This document shows positions 7,154 to 16,539 of a stretch of DNA of 64,000 nt, piece by piece. The translations under genes and the position numbers were made by a program. Location: NCBI GenBank assembly GCA_045648445.1, contig JAZRNY010000001.1, positions 1 through 64,000 on the forward strand, in the 5' to 3' direction. The notes below the pieces were generated by a model, which did not search any database, was not told the DNA's origin, and saw only the letters and a program-made list of their open reading frames with translations. The DNA comes from SIG607 sp045648445. Its GTDB lineage: Bacteria > Bacillota > Clostridia > Oscillospirales > Acutalibacteraceae. Position 1 is the stretch's first letter. Every line of letters starts with the position of its first letter.

Positions 7154-9082
7154 TTAGTTTTCTTTTGCAACGAATGCCAAAAGTCCGCCTGCTTTTAAAA
7201 TTGCTTTTTGTCTTTCGGTAAAAGAGCAAGAAAGGATAATTTCTTCACCTGTAGTATTATCTTTAAGTATCATTTCGCCTTTATCCATACCCTGGTAAAC
7301 ATCAGAGAGACTAAGCATATCTCCTTGACTAAGTTTGTCGTAATCATCAGGATTTTTAAGTATTACCGGCATAATACCTGCGTTTATAAGGTTAGCAATA
7401 TGTATTCTAGCAAAACTTTTCGCTATTACAACTCTAACACCCAAATACATAGGAACGAGGGCTGCATGTTCGCGTGATGAACCCTGTCCGTAGTTAGAAC
7501 CGCCCAAAATGAAACTTTCTTTTGCTTTTATGGCTCTTTCGGGGAAGGTGTTATCACAAACTCCGAAACAGAACTGACTAAGATAAGGAATGTTTGAACG
7601 GTAAGGCAATATTTTTGCTCCGGCAGGCATAATATGGTCGGTAGTAATATTATCGCCAACCTTTAAAACAAGTTCTGCCGACAAGTTATCGCTTTGAGGA
7701 CGCGCATCGGGGAATTTTTTAATGTTGGGTCCTCTGAGGATTTCTAAATCCTTAGCCTCGTTTTCGGGCGCAGGTTCAATAACCGCGCTATCGTTAATAA
7801 GAAAACTTTCGGGCATAGTAACTTCTATTTTTTCGCCCATTAATCTTGGGTCGGTAATTTCACCCGTAAGGGCAGCCGCAACGGCAGTTTCAGGAGAAAC
7901 CAAGTAAACTTTACCGTCTGCAGTACCGCTTCTGCCTTCAAAGTTACGGTTAAAGGTACGAAGTGATACACCTGCAGAGTTTGGCGAAAATCCCATACCG
8001 ATACATGGTCCGCAAGCGCATTCCAAAACTCTTGCGCCAGAAGCAATTATATCAGATAACGCACCGCAATCAGATAACATTGTAAGCACCTGTTTGCTTC
8101 CCGGAGATACCGAAAGGCTAACGCTTTCTTTAATTGTTTTGCCTTTAAGCATAGCGGCAACCTTTAACATATCAAAAAGAGATGAATTGGTACAAGAACC
8201 AATGCAAACCTGATCAACCTTTGTACCCTTTAAAGAAGATACCGTTACAATATTATCGGGGCTGTGAGGACAAGCGATAAGAGGTTCAAGTTCCGACATA
8301 TTTATATCAATAATTTTATCGTAAACTGCATCTTCATCGCTTGAAAGAGGAATATAATCTTCTTCTCTGCCCTGTTTTTTAAGGAACTCTCTGGTGATTT
8401 CGTCAGATGGGAATATTGAAGTAGTTGCGCCAAGTTCGGTACCCATATTTGTAATGGTAGCGCGTTCAGGTACCGAAAGGTTTTTAACACCCTCTCCGCC
8501 CCATTCGATAATAGCACCAACACCGCCCTTAACCGATAAAATACGTAAAATTTCGAGACTTACATCCTTTGCAGTAACGTATGGATTTAATTTTCCCGTA
8601 AGATTTACCTTATACATTTTAGGCATTGTAATAAAGTACGCACCGCCACCCATTGCAACTGCAACGTCAAGACCGCCTGCGCCAAAGGAAAGCATACCTA
8701 TACCGCCACCTGTAGGTGTATGACTGTCAGAACCTATAAGGGTTTTACCCGGTTTGCCGAAACGTTCTAAATGTACCTGATGGCAGATACCGTTACCGGG
8801 GCGTGAAAAGTATATGCCGTACTTTTTAGCAACCGACTGAATGTAACGGTGGTCATCGGCATTTTCAAAACCCGACTGTAGAGTATTATGGTCGATATAA
8901 GCAACGCTTTTTTCGGTTTTTACTCTATCTATTCCCATTGTTTCAAACTCAAGATAAGCCATTGTTCCGGTTGCATCTTGGGTTAACGTTTGGTCAATTT
9001 TAAGAGATATTTCACTGCCAACGGTCATTTCGCCGCTTCTTAAATGTTCTTTAATTATTTTTTGTGCTATGGTAAGACCCAT
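7154..9082 (-). CDS. acn: Aconitate hydratase
   Basis: Isomerises citrate to isocitrate in the cytoplasm through a [4Fe-4S] cluster. The three cluster cysteines are visible: Cys297 in IGSCTNSS, and Cys357 and Cys360 in CGPCIGMG. The GSDSHTPTGGG motif lies at 118-127. The swivel domain with GSNYGQGSSREHAA sits in the last quarter. The length of 642 residues fits the short monomeric aconitase branch of Clostridia rather than the 900-residue AcnA. It begins one base after the GntR stop and ends the citrate operon. Its position next to Re-citrate synthase fixes the citrate-to-isocitrate role over isopropylmalate isomerase. Confidence 0.92.
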   Translation of the reverse strand: MGLTIAQKIIKEHLRSGEMTVGSEISLKIDQTLTQDATGTMAYLEFETMGIDRVKTEKSVAYIDHNTLQSGFENADDHRYIQSVAKKYGIYFSRPGNGICHQVHLERFGKPGKTLIGSDSHTPTGGGIGMLSFGAGGLDVAVAMGGGAYFITMPKMYKVNLTGKLNPYVTAKDVSLEILRILSVKGGVGAIIEWGGEGVKNLSVPERATITNMGTELGATTSIFPSDEITREFLKKQGREEDYIPLSSDEDAVYDKIIDINMSELEPLIACPHSPDNIVTVSSLKGTKVDQVCIGSCTNSSLFDMLKVAAMLKGKTIKESVSLSVSPGSKQVLTMLSDCGALSDIIASGARVLECACGPCIGMGFSPNSAGVSLRTFNRNFEGRSGTADGKVYLVSPETAVAAALTGEITDPRLMGEKIEVTMPESFLINDSAVIEPAPENEAKDLEILRGPNIKKFPDARPQSDNLSAELVLKVGDNITTDHIMPAGAKILPYRSNIPYLSQFCFGVCDNTFPERAIKAKESFILGGSNYGQGSSREHAALVPMYLGVRVVIAKSFARIHIANLINAGIMPVILKNPDDYDKLSQGDMLSLSDVYQGMDKGEMILKDNTTGEEIILSCSFTERQKAILKAGGLLAFVAKEN

Positions 9083-9083
9083 T

Positions 9084-9731
9084 TTAGTTGCTCTCCTTGT
9101 TTAATATATTAGCATAGGCATTTTTTACGTGCTCTGTCATTTTTTCCTTCGCCAAATCCTTGTCTTTTTGCGAAAGTGCATTCAAAATTTCACGATGTTC
9201 CTCTACTGAATGTTCGGCTCTTCTTTGGTTTTCAACTGCAGCCTTTCTGTACTTTTGTATCTTTTTATGAAGAGGCACAAGGGTACTGTATAAAACGTTA
9301 CTGCCCGAAAACTTATAGATTAGTTCGTGGAATTCATTATCAACGCTTTCAATATGGTTTGCATCCTTTTTAACCGAATAAAATTCCTGCAAATCAACAA
9401 GTTCCGAAAGTCTTGCCAATTCTTTATCGGTTATACGAGTTGCCGCCTTTTCTGCCGCCATACCTTCAATAACACAACGAATTTCATATATATCCTTTAA
9501 ATCATCCTCGTTTATGCCTACAACTACGCAACCTCTTGCAGTTTCTTCAATAATATGTTCAACGGCGAGTCTATGAAGCGCCTCCCTTACAGGAGTACGG
9601 CTAACACCCAAATTTTCGCTTATTTTAAGTTCGGTAAGAATTTCTCCGCGTTTATATTTGCCGCTTAAAATATCTGCTTCAAGTTGATCAAAAACCTGAT
9701 CGGCAAGGGATATTGTTTTATGTTCTAACAT
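9084..9731 (-). CDS. GntR-family regulator, FCD type
   Basis: N-terminal winged helix (residues 8-75) with the classic LADQVFDQLEADILSG and LGVSRTPVREALHRL segments. The C-terminal half is an all-helical FCD ligand domain (about 85-210) with the conserved metal-site pattern, including HELIYKFSG and EHREILNAL. Such proteins bind a small carboxylate and release DNA. It sits between the citrate synthase and aconitase genes, and a perfect palindrome at 11145-11158 overlaps the operon's -10 box, so it probably represses its own operon. AAGGGG precedes the ATG. The ligand is likely citrate or a related acid (inference). Confidence 0.9.
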   Translation of the reverse strand: MLEHKTISLADQVFDQLEADILSGKYKRGEILTELKISENLGVSRTPVREALHRLAVEHIIEETARGCVVVGINEDDLKDIYEIRCVIEGMAAEKAATRITDKELARLSELVDLQEFYSVKKDANHIESVDNEFHELIYKFSGSNVLYSTLVPLHKKIQKYRKAAVENQRRAEHSVEEHREILNALSQKDKDLAKEKMTEHVKNAYANILNKESN

Positions 9732-9746
9732 ATTTTTGTCCCCTTT

Positions 9747-11123
9747 TTACAGTCTTTTGAATTTTCCGCAAGAAAATTCTTCTATTTTTTCTTCTATTTC
9801 ACCGTTTGAAAGACTTGTTTGTCTGCCGTCTTCATATTCTTTATCTATCCACTCTTTTAAGCGAACTACAAGTGCATCGCGTTTATCAACGGCTTCTTCA
9901 CCTGAAAGTTTATAGTTTTCGTTAATCCAATAGGCAATTCCTGCAAGACCCGACGTTTTGCTGAGCATTACAGCAGGACGTCTGCCAAGAATTTTTTCGG
10001 TATTAAAGATATTATAAATTTCTTCATCCTTTAAAAGTCCGTCAGCGTGGATCCCCGCTCTGGTAACGTTAAAGTTTCTTCCCACAAAAGGTGTCATAGG
10101 AGGAATATCGTAACCCATTTCGTTTTTAAAGTATTCGGCAATTTCGGTAATGGCCTTAGTATCCATACCGTCAAGACTGCCGCGAAGGGAAGCGTATTCA
10201 AGCACCATTGCCTCTAAAGGAATATTACCTGTTCTTTCACCTATACCAAGAAGCGAACAGTTAACTGCGGATGCGCCGTAAAGCCAAGCGGTAGATGCAT
10301 TTGTTACCGCCTTATAAAAGTCGTTATGACCGTGCCATTCAAGCATTTCACTGGGAACGTCGGAATAGTGCTGAAGTCCATAAATAATACCCGGCACACT
10401 TCTGGGAAGGGCAACCTCGCTAAATGGCACGCCATAACCCATAGTGTCACAAGCACGAATCTTAACAGGGATTCCTGCATCTTGGCTCATTTTCATAAGT
10501 TCGTTAACAAAAGGTACAACAAAGCCATAAAAATCTGCTCTTGTTATATCTTCAAGGTGACAACGTGGCATAACACCTGCTTCAAAAGCAAGGGCAACCG
10601 CAGAAAGATAATGTTCCATTACCTGTTTTCTTGTCATTTTGAGTTTTTTGAAAATATGATAGTCCGAACAGGAAACCAATATACCTGTCTCTCTTATTCC
10701 AAGGTCTTTAACAAGTTTGAAATCTTCCTTACTCGCTCTTATCCAGGTAGTAATTTCAGGGAATTTTAAACCAAGTTCTCTACATTTTTCAAGTGCTTCC
10801 CTGTCTTTTTTACTATATACAAAAAATTCGGTTTGACGGATAATTCCGTAAGGACCGCCCAATTTGGACATTAATTTATATAAATCAACAATTTGTTTTA
10901 CAGTATACGGTTCAACCGACTGCTGACCGTCACGAAGAGAGGTATCGGTAATCCAAATCTCCTTAGGCATACTCATAGGTACGCGTCTATGGTTAAAGGC
11001 AATTTTAGGTACGTCCTCATAATTATATACGTTTCTGTATAAATTAGGCTCCGCTACGTCCTGCAAAGAATATTTATAACTTTTAAGTTCCAAAAGATTA
11101 CTTTTTGGTGATATTTCAAGCAT
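9747..11123 (-). CDS. Probable Re-citrate synthase (IPMS/homocitrate synthase family)
   Basis: Condenses an acyl-CoA with an oxoacid on a DRE-TIM barrel. The metal-binding ITDTSLRDGQQS motif lies near residues 54-65, and the barrel-end EWHGHNDF gives the second metal site. General annotation would be 2-isopropylmalate or homocitrate synthase. However, the protein lacks the long C-terminal leucine-regulatory domain, resembles the Clostridium kluyveri Re-citrate synthase type, and is in an operon with aconitase and a regulator and no leu genes. It therefore probably makes citrate from oxaloacetate and acetyl-CoA. I start it at ATG 11123, after the operator; an upstream in-frame ATG would overlap the -10 box. 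Confidence 0.8.
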   Translation of the reverse strand: MLEISPKSNLLELKSYKYSLQDVAEPNLYRNVYNYEDVPKIAFNHRRVPMSMPKEIWITDTSLRDGQQSVEPYTVKQIVDLYKLMSKLGGPYGIIRQTEFFVYSKKDREALEKCRELGLKFPEITTWIRASKEDFKLVKDLGIRETGILVSCSDYHIFKKLKMTRKQVMEHYLSAVALAFEAGVMPRCHLEDITRADFYGFVVPFVNELMKMSQDAGIPVKIRACDTMGYGVPFSEVALPRSVPGIIYGLQHYSDVPSEMLEWHGHNDFYKAVTNASTAWLYGASAVNCSLLGIGERTGNIPLEAMVLEYASLRGSLDGMDTKAITEIAEYFKNEMGYDIPPMTPFVGRNFNVTRAGIHADGLLKDEEIYNIFNTEKILGRRPAVMLSKTSGLAGIAYWINENYKLSGEEAVDKRDALVVRLKEWIDKEYEDGRQTSLSNGEIEEKIEEFSCGKFKRL

Positions 11124-11144
11124 GGTTTTCACTCGCTTTCTAAG

Positions 11145-11184
11145 AATTGTATACAATTATACCAATATCCTTTGTATATGTCAA
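11145..11184 (-). promoter_or_regulatory. Citrate operon promoter and GntR-type operator
   Basis: On the minus strand a perfect TTGACA (11179-11184), a 17-base spacer and a perfect TATAAT (11156-11161) form a consensus promoter. The palindrome AATTGTATACAATT (11145-11158) overlaps the last -10 bases and the start site. Its core TTGTATACAA matches the usual FCD-GntR operator pattern, which would let the regulator at 9084-9731 block initiation. Confidence 0.85.
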
Positions 11185-11193
11185 TACATAAAT

Positions 11194-11826
11194 TTATGCT
11201 TTGAATAATTCTTTTAAAAGTTCTATCACCCTTAAAAGCAAATCTATAATATTTTTCACCTTATTTTCTTGGTTTATATCAACAAACTCAATACCAAAAT
11301 ATTCGCAAAAACCCATTGCCGTCTGCCTTGCAATCAGTTTCATATTGTTATGAAACCACTGCGCATCTTCTATATTATCGTGAAATACGTGTTCTTCATA
11401 AAACGCCGTAGCATTAGTCGCACGCAGTTCATATAAATCGGTACGAGTATTAAGGGTAACGGGAAAAGAATATATTTCTTTTCTTTTTTCGATTAAAATA
11501 TCCGCAAGTCTTTTTGCATCTTTATAACCGGGATAAATTATAGGCCTATATCCTCTGACCGCGCCGTTATAAGCATTAGTATGGCTAACGTAATGTATAT
11601 CTGCGCCGTACGCGTTTGACTCTTTTACCGCTCGGTTAAGCAATTTATTACTGTCTTCATCAGATTTCGGAACGCGCCTGACCCCTCTTTTGAAATCAAT
11701 ATTCGACGCTTTAAGATATTTTTCAAGTTCATCAAGATAAAGATTGTTGTGGGTAGTTTCATCGCAACCGTCAATTACACAAGGGTTCCACTTATGATAA
11801 GCGGGACTTAAATAAATTTTCGGCAT
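11194..11826 (-). CDS. N-acetylmuramoyl-L-alanine amidase (Amidase_3)
   Basis: Zinc hydrolase that cuts the bond between muramic acid and the stem peptide in peptidoglycan. The fold starts IYLSPAYHKWNP, where the first histidine is a zinc ligand. DIHYVSHTNAYNG, TDLYELRAT and the EEHVFHDN segment supply the other expected ligands and the catalytic Glu. The start at 11826 is set by an excellent AAGGAGGTG site; a longer frame of 38 residues upstream lacks a site and family similarity. No signal peptide is seen, so it may be used in sporulation or lysis, or be exported otherwise. It lies just upstream of the citrate promoter. Confidence 0.85.
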   Translation of the reverse strand: MPKIYLSPAYHKWNPCVIDGCDETTHNNLYLDELEKYLKASNIDFKRGVRRVPKSDEDSNKLLNRAVKESNAYGADIHYVSHTNAYNGAVRGYRPIIYPGYKDAKRLADILIEKRKEIYSFPVTLNTRTDLYELRATNATAFYEEHVFHDNIEDAQWFHNNMKLIARQTAMGFCEYFGIEFVDINQENKVKNIIDLLLRVIELLKELFKA

Positions 11827-11933
11827 ATTTTCACCTCCTTTTTTATGATTATAACCTGTTATAATGCGACATTCACCGACATCTTTTTGAAATTTCGGGG
11901 CATTTTTCGGCAGTTTTCCGTTTGTTTTCTTCA

Positions 11934-11962
11934 TTGACAACAGCTGATACTTATTTTATACT
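11934..11962 (+). promoter_or_regulatory. Promoter of the glycosidase-like gene
   Basis: TTGACA (11934-11939), a 17-base spacer and TATACT (11957-11962), 34 bases before the start codon. Confidence 0.8.
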
Positions 11963-11996
11963 TAAATAAAATATTAATCATACTTAGGAGGTCATT

Positions 11997-14039
11997 ATGG
12001 AAAAGAAAATTATGAACACTTGGACACCCATTGAATGTTCCTGTAATGATAACAAGGTTGACCTTAAAGTTTGGGGCAGAAACTACCGTTTAGAAAACAA
12101 CGTACTTTTTTCTTCGGTAAACGTGCTTGACGAAGAAATACTTTCTGCACCAATACGAGTAATTGCAAAAGAAGATGGCAATGACTGTGTTTGGACTGAA
12201 ATCGAAAACTTTGTATTAGACAAAAACGACGAAAAGGTAATTATTTGCTCAAGCATGAGAAGCGAAGCCATTACCATTGACGTTGTTTCTACAATTGAAT
12301 TCGACGGTTACACCAACATTGTGCTTACTGCAATGCCCCGTACCCATACTCTTTACGAAGATAAGGCATACGGCAGACAAAAACCAACCAATTGGTCACT
12401 TGACCAACTTTGGATAGAAATCCCTCTTAAAAAGACTTACGCTAAAAACTTCCACTACTTCCCCAACCGCGACGGTGAGCCTACACCTACCTTCAGCGGT
12501 AAATCTATCCCTGTAAACAGAGTTGCCTCCAGCCGTGAAATTCCTTCTTCTATGTCTATGCCCTTTATGCCAATTCTTTACGTAGGCGACGAAACAAGAG
12601 GCTTCTGCTTTGCTGCTGACCACTGCAAAAACTGGCAACCCAAATACATTAACAAGGCTATGGAAATTATCGACGGAGAAGAAGAAGTAATCGTAAGACT
12701 TCATCTTACCGACAGCTATCCTTTATCATGGCTTCGTCCTAACGGTGACCCCAAAAGAGCCGCCGTTCTACCCTTAACCTATGACTTTAATTTCCAGTTC
12801 ACTCCCGTAAAACCTTTCCCTGAAAATCCCTATAAGGAAAAGATTTTACATATCGACTGCTTTAACGGAAAAATTCCCATTGAGTATAACGACTATCTCG
12901 CCGGTGAAGTTGTTGAAGGCAGCGGCGAAAACTGCTACGACAGAATGAAACGTTTAGGCGTTACCACCCTTATACTCCACGAAAAATGGAATCCTGTTCA
13001 AAACTGTTGGATAATAGGCGAAGACACCACCAGAAGAACAAGTGAAATCGTAAAAGAATGTCACGACCGCGGAATAAAGGTTATCCCTTATTTTGGTTAC
13101 GAACTCTCTACACTTTCTCCTTTATGGGCATCCAAACATGAAGAATGGATAAATATGATTGCGCCAAACACCGCTAAAGACTTTTCTTGGTACAGAAAAC
13201 CAAACCAACGCGCACGTCACATGTGTTCGGCAAGTGGTTTTAACGAAGCATTATTGGAAGGTATTAAAAAGGTAGTTACCGACTTTGATTTTGACGGTCT
13301 TTATATTGATACTTTTTGTATTCCATACGGTTGTTATAACGAAAAGCACGGTTGCGGTTTTATTGACCCATACGGAAACAAACAGCGTACCTTCCCCATT
13401 AGCAGAGTAAGAGAATTTTGCAGAGGCATTTATGAATTTTTCGAGGAGCGCGGTGGTTGCTTTAATCCCCACATCAGCAGTTGCTGTAATATTCCTGCTT
13501 ATTCCTTTATGCATATGAACTGGGACGGTGAAGACGTTCAGTGGTACGTTGCAACCAAAGGCGAAGAAAGTATCGACGCGCTTACCCCCGACTATATCAG
13601 AACCGAATATATCGGCAGAAACTTCGGCGTTGTTCACGAACTTATCGCTTATACCTTCAATAACTGGAGTTTTGAAGACTCTATGACCATAAGTCTTGTT
13701 CACGGTATTTTGCCAAGACCTAACGTTATCACCGAACCCCTTGAGCTTATGTCACCCATATGGAAGGCTATTGATGACTTCGGAATTGAAGGCAGTCAGT
13801 TTAAGCCTTACTGGATAACCCACGTTGACTGCGGTAACGAAAAGACTCAGATAAGCTACTATGAAAAGGACGGAAAGCGCCTCGGCTTTATCTCTAATAT
13901 GAGCAATATCGATAACGACAATATAGACTTTAAGCTAAGCGAAACTCAAAAGGTTTACGATGCTCTCACCGGCGAAGAAATAAAAATGCCTATGTCGGTA
14001 AAAGCAAGAAAGCATAAGGTTCTTCTTATTAACGATTAA
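11997..14039 (+). CDS. Glycoside hydrolase-like protein (beta-domain plus TIM barrel)
   Basis: The 680-residue cytoplasmic protein has no signal peptide. The first about 270 residues are beta-rich. The rest looks like a TIM barrel: strands with TTLILHEKWNP, GIKVIPYFGYELS and, near residue 428, FDGLYIDTFCIPYG, where the Asp is a probable catalytic or binding residue. This resembles the glycoside hydrolase domain families related to GH123/DUF6067; I am sure of the fold class but not of the family number. It is expressed alone from its own promoter with an AGGAGG site and a terminator. It probably acts on an imported oligosaccharide. Confidence 0.6.
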   Translation: MEKKIMNTWTPIECSCNDNKVDLKVWGRNYRLENNVLFSSVNVLDEEILSAPIRVIAKEDGNDCVWTEIENFVLDKNDEKVIICSSMRSEAITIDVVSTIEFDGYTNIVLTAMPRTHTLYEDKAYGRQKPTNWSLDQLWIEIPLKKTYAKNFHYFPNRDGEPTPTFSGKSIPVNRVASSREIPSSMSMPFMPILYVGDETRGFCFAADHCKNWQPKYINKAMEIIDGEEEVIVRLHLTDSYPLSWLRPNGDPKRAAVLPLTYDFNFQFTPVKPFPENPYKEKILHIDCFNGKIPIEYNDYLAGEVVEGSGENCYDRMKRLGVTTLILHEKWNPVQNCWIIGEDTTRRTSEIVKECHDRGIKVIPYFGYELSTLSPLWASKHEEWINMIAPNTAKDFSWYRKPNQRARHMCSASGFNEALLEGIKKVVTDFDFDGLYIDTFCIPYGCYNEKHGCGFIDPYGNKQRTFPISRVREFCRGIYEFFEERGGCFNPHISSCCNIPAYSFMHMNWDGEDVQWYVATKGEESIDALTPDYIRTEYIGRNFGVVHELIAYTFNNWSFEDSMTISLVHGILPRPNVITEPLELMSPIWKAIDDFGIEGSQFKPYWITHVDCGNEKTQISYYEKDGKRLGFISNMSNIDNDNIDFKLSETQKVYDALTGEEIKMPMSVKARKHKVLLIND

Positions 14040-14045
14040 TTTTCA

Positions 14046-14077
14046 AGAGCGACTTAAAATAAGTCGCTCTTTTTTTA
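14046..14077 (+). terminator. Terminator of the glycosidase-like gene
   Basis: AGAGCGACTTA-AAA-TAAGTCGCTCT is followed by seven T. Confidence 0.9.
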
Positions 14078-14143
14078 ACTCAACCGTCGGTGTGTAGATT
14101 TTTTTATAATTTTCGTATAAACTTCTAATAAAGGAGGATCAAA

Positions 14144-14758
14144 ATGAATCAGACTAAAATCGGAAAATTTATTGCAGAAAGCAGAAAAGAAAAAGGGCTT
14201 ACACAACTGCAGCTTGCAGAAAAACTTAATATAACCGACAGAGCCATTTCAAAATGGGAAACGGGAAAAAGTTTACCTGACGCCTCTATAATGTTAGAAC
14301 TTTGTGAAATTTTAGATATAAAAGCAAACGAACTGCTTAAAGGCGAAAAAATCGAGGAAAACAACGAAGAAAAACTAAGTGAAACTATAGTAGAACTTGC
14401 AAAACAAAAGGTAGCAGCTGATAAAACCTTATTAAATCTAGAAATAGTAATCGGTGTAATTTGCGTATTTATTTTACTTGCTTCAACTATTATGGCAGCA
14501 TACTTTAATTTAGAAGAATGGCAACGGATTTTGCTTATTTTAATATTTGGAGTAATACCGCTTATTATACTTTTTCCGTTTTTGCTTAAAATAGAACAAA
14601 AGGCAGGATATTACGAGTGCGCCGTATGTCACCATAAGCACGTTCCCACCTTTAAGCAAATCAATATGTCGATGCATATGGGCAGAACCAGATATATGCG
14701 CTGTCCAAAGTGCAACCAAAAATCCTGGCAGAAAAAGGTGCTGACTAAGGACTTATAA
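14144..14758 (+). CDS. Membrane-anchored XRE regulator with zinc ribbon
   Basis: N-terminal helix-turn-helix of the XRE type (residues 5-60, with LTQLQLAEKLNITDRAISKWE). Two hydrophobic helices follow near residues 102-124 and 129-148. A C-terminal ribbon has two CxxC pairs (CAVCHHKH and CPKCNQKSW). The regulator is therefore tethered to the membrane with a probable zinc-binding tail, a layout common in Clostridia whose signal is unknown. AAAGGAGG precedes the ATG. It converges on the rnf operon end and shares its terminator. Confidence 0.8.
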   Translation: MNQTKIGKFIAESRKEKGLTQLQLAEKLNITDRAISKWETGKSLPDASIMLELCEILDIKANELLKGEKIEENNEEKLSETIVELAKQKVAADKTLLNLEIVIGVICVFILLASTIMAAYFNLEEWQRILLILIFGVIPLIILFPFLLKIEQKAGYYECAVCHHKHVPTFKQINMSMHMGRTRYMRCPKCNQKSWQKKVLTKDL

Positions 14759-14782
14759 AAAACGCTTTCTTATAAAAAATCA

Positions 14783-14813
14783 AGAGCAGATGAAAATCAT
14801 CTGCTCTTTTTTT
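14783..14813. terminator. Bidirectional terminator
   Basis: AGAGCAGATGA-AAA-TCATCTGCTCT is flanked by A and T runs. It ends both the XRE gene (plus strand) and the rnf operon (minus strand). Confidence 0.85.
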
Positions 14814-14814
14814 G

Positions 14815-15315
14815 TTAAAATTTTTGCGGAACGCGTTTTATAAGAGTTGCGCCGCACAGTCCTATTAAAATTCCCGAGACCGTACCCGTTATAATAAGCA
14901 CCACAAGATAGTAGGCAAGTTGACTTGTATCAAGAAGCACCATAGCCGCCAGAATCTGACCTACGTTATGAAAAACGCCACCTGCCACACTAACACCAAC
15001 CGTAGATAAAAACTTTAATCTACGAAGTAAAATCATTACGATGAAGCTTAATACTCCGCCCGCAAGACTATACATAAGGGACATTGTATTACCGAAAAGT
15101 AAGGCAACAAGCAAAATTCTGACCAACGACGCAGCGCCTGCCAATAAAGGACCTCGTCTATACAGCAAAAAAACGATAATTATATTAGGTAATCCCATTT
15201 TAATTCCCGGAACGGCGGGAAATAAAGGCGGCAAAACAACCTCAATATACGAAAGTATTAGCGCCAACGCAGTACATACGCCAACAAAGGCTATAGTTTT
15301 GGATTGGTTTTTCAC
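14815..15315 (-). CDS. Gx transporter family membrane protein
   Basis: The 166-residue membrane protein has five or six hydrophobic helices and the family landmarks LSYIEVVLPPLFPAVPGIKMG and LPNIIIVFLLYRRGP. The family is also labelled heptaprenyl diphosphate synthase component I, but it resembles the substrate-binding part of ECF transporters. It follows the NusG-II gene by ten bases, an order often seen at the end of Clostridia rnf operons. The cargo is unknown. Confidence 0.85.
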   Translation of the reverse strand: MKNQSKTIAFVGVCTALALILSYIEVVLPPLFPAVPGIKMGLPNIIIVFLLYRRGPLLAGAASLVRILLVALLFGNTMSLMYSLAGGVLSFIVMILLRRLKFLSTVGVSVAGGVFHNVGQILAAMVLLDTSQLAYYLVVLIITGTVSGILIGLCGATLIKRVPQKF

Positions 15316-15325
15316 AAATTGCCTC

Positions 15326-15724
15326 CTATACCGTTATATCAGGGTCATTATCATCCGTTTTTATAACCGTAACAACAACTCCGTTTGGCAGACACACTAT
15401 ACTTTCACCGTCACGAAAAATCGGAGTATGGTTTACACAAATACCGTCGGGACAGGTAGCGGTATCAACATAGGCTTTTCCGTCTTTTATGATAAGTCGG
15501 TTGTGCTGCTCGTTATTATTGCCGCTGTAAATATCTTTCACCAAATTTTCGCTAAGATAATATATACCGTAATCTTTACCGTTAACAGTGACCTTTACCC
15601 TATCGCCTTTATCGCGGAAAATGTAAAGATACGCAAAGCCCATAGCGGCAACCAATAATAAGCATATTATAAATATTATATCATTTTTTAAAGTACGCTT
15701 AATTGAAGTATTTTTCATATTCAC
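15326..15724 (-). CDS. NusG domain II protein of the rnf operon
   Basis: An N-terminal membrane helix (about residues 12-35) is followed by an outside beta domain of the NusG-II type with ATCPDGICVNHTP. It has no NGN or KOW domain, so it is not the transcription factor NusG. Its ATG shares one base with the rnfB stop. It is common as a partner of Rnf and Gx transporter genes; the role is unknown, perhaps a membrane redox accessory. The CPDGIC cysteine pair could be redox-active (inference). Confidence 0.85.
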   Translation of the reverse strand: MNMKNTSIKRTLKNDIIFIICLLLVAAMGFAYLYIFRDKGDRVKVTVNGKDYGIYYLSENLVKDIYSGNNNEQHNRLIIKDGKAYVDTATCPDGICVNHTPIFRDGESIVCLPNGVVVTVIKTDDNDPDITV

Positions 15725-16536
15725 TAGCGTTTATCGTTGAAGTTTAAAGTTTTAAGGCAACCTGTAGGACATTGCTCTACACAAATACCGCAGTTAGTAC
15801 ATTTATCATAGTAAATAACCGCCATATTATTTTCTACCTTTATTGCCCCGTTAGGACAGGTTTTTTCACATTTTTTACAGCCGATACAAGCATTTTTACA
15901 AGCCTTTCTGGCATCGGCACCCTTTTGCGTATTACTGCACATTACAACGGTTTTAATTTCCTGCGGAACCATATAAATAATATTCTTAGGACAGGTTTTA
16001 ACACAAAGTCCGCAACCGAAACAGCGAGTTGCATCTATATGCGCAACGCCATCTTTAAGACAAATAGCATCTTGCGGGCAAACCTTTGCGCAATCACCAA
16101 ATCCAAGACAGCCAAAACGACAAGCGTTTGTACCGCCGTAAAGCATAGAAGCCGCAGAACAGGTTTGAATACCATCATACTCGGCAAGTTTGCCTACTGC
16201 ATCACAGTTACCGTTACACGCAACAAAAGCATTAACGTCTTCAAAAGGTTCAACTTTAATATCCAAAATTTCACCTAATTGATCAGCAACGGTTTGGCCG
16301 CCTGGGATACACAAATTAGGTTTTGCGCCGTCTTCTGCCATAGCAGCAGCATAGTCGTCACAACCTTTAAATCCACAAGCACCGCAGTTAATACCGGGAA
16401 GGCACGCACGTGCTTCCTTTTTTAACGGATTTTCTTTAACCGCAAAGAAATGCGAACATAAAAGCAATAAAATACCTACTGCCAAAGCAAGCGCAAGAAT
16501 TACAAGAAATGCAATTAATATATCCATTTTAAGCAC
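15724..16536 (-). CDS. rnfB: Rnf complex subunit RnfB
   Basis: Iron-sulfur subunit that accepts electrons from reduced ferredoxin at the cytoplasmic face. It has an N-terminal helix, then the Fes domain with LPGINCGACGFKGCDDYA. Four ferredoxin-type motifs follow; the ones with clear CxxCxxCxxxCP spacing include CFGCGLCVKTCP and CTNCGICVEQCP. The length of 270 residues and the extra clusters are normal for the Clostridia form and exceed the proteobacterial form. It begins three bases after the rnfA stop. Confidence 0.95.
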   Translation of the reverse strand: MLKMDILIAFLVILALALAVGILLLLCSHFFAVKENPLKKEARACLPGINCGACGFKGCDDYAAAMAEDGAKPNLCIPGGQTVADQLGEILDIKVEPFEDVNAFVACNGNCDAVGKLAEYDGIQTCSAASMLYGGTNACRFGCLGFGDCAKVCPQDAICLKDGVAHIDATRCFGCGLCVKTCPKNIIYMVPQEIKTVVMCSNTQKGADARKACKNACIGCKKCEKTCPNGAIKVENNMAVIYYDKCTNCGICVEQCPTGCLKTLNFNDKR

Positions 16537-16539
16537 CTT

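Noticed and set aside
9747..11123. 2-isopropylmalate synthase for leucine
   Set aside because: No leu genes and no regulatory leucine domain; it is in one operon with aconitase and a GntR regulator.
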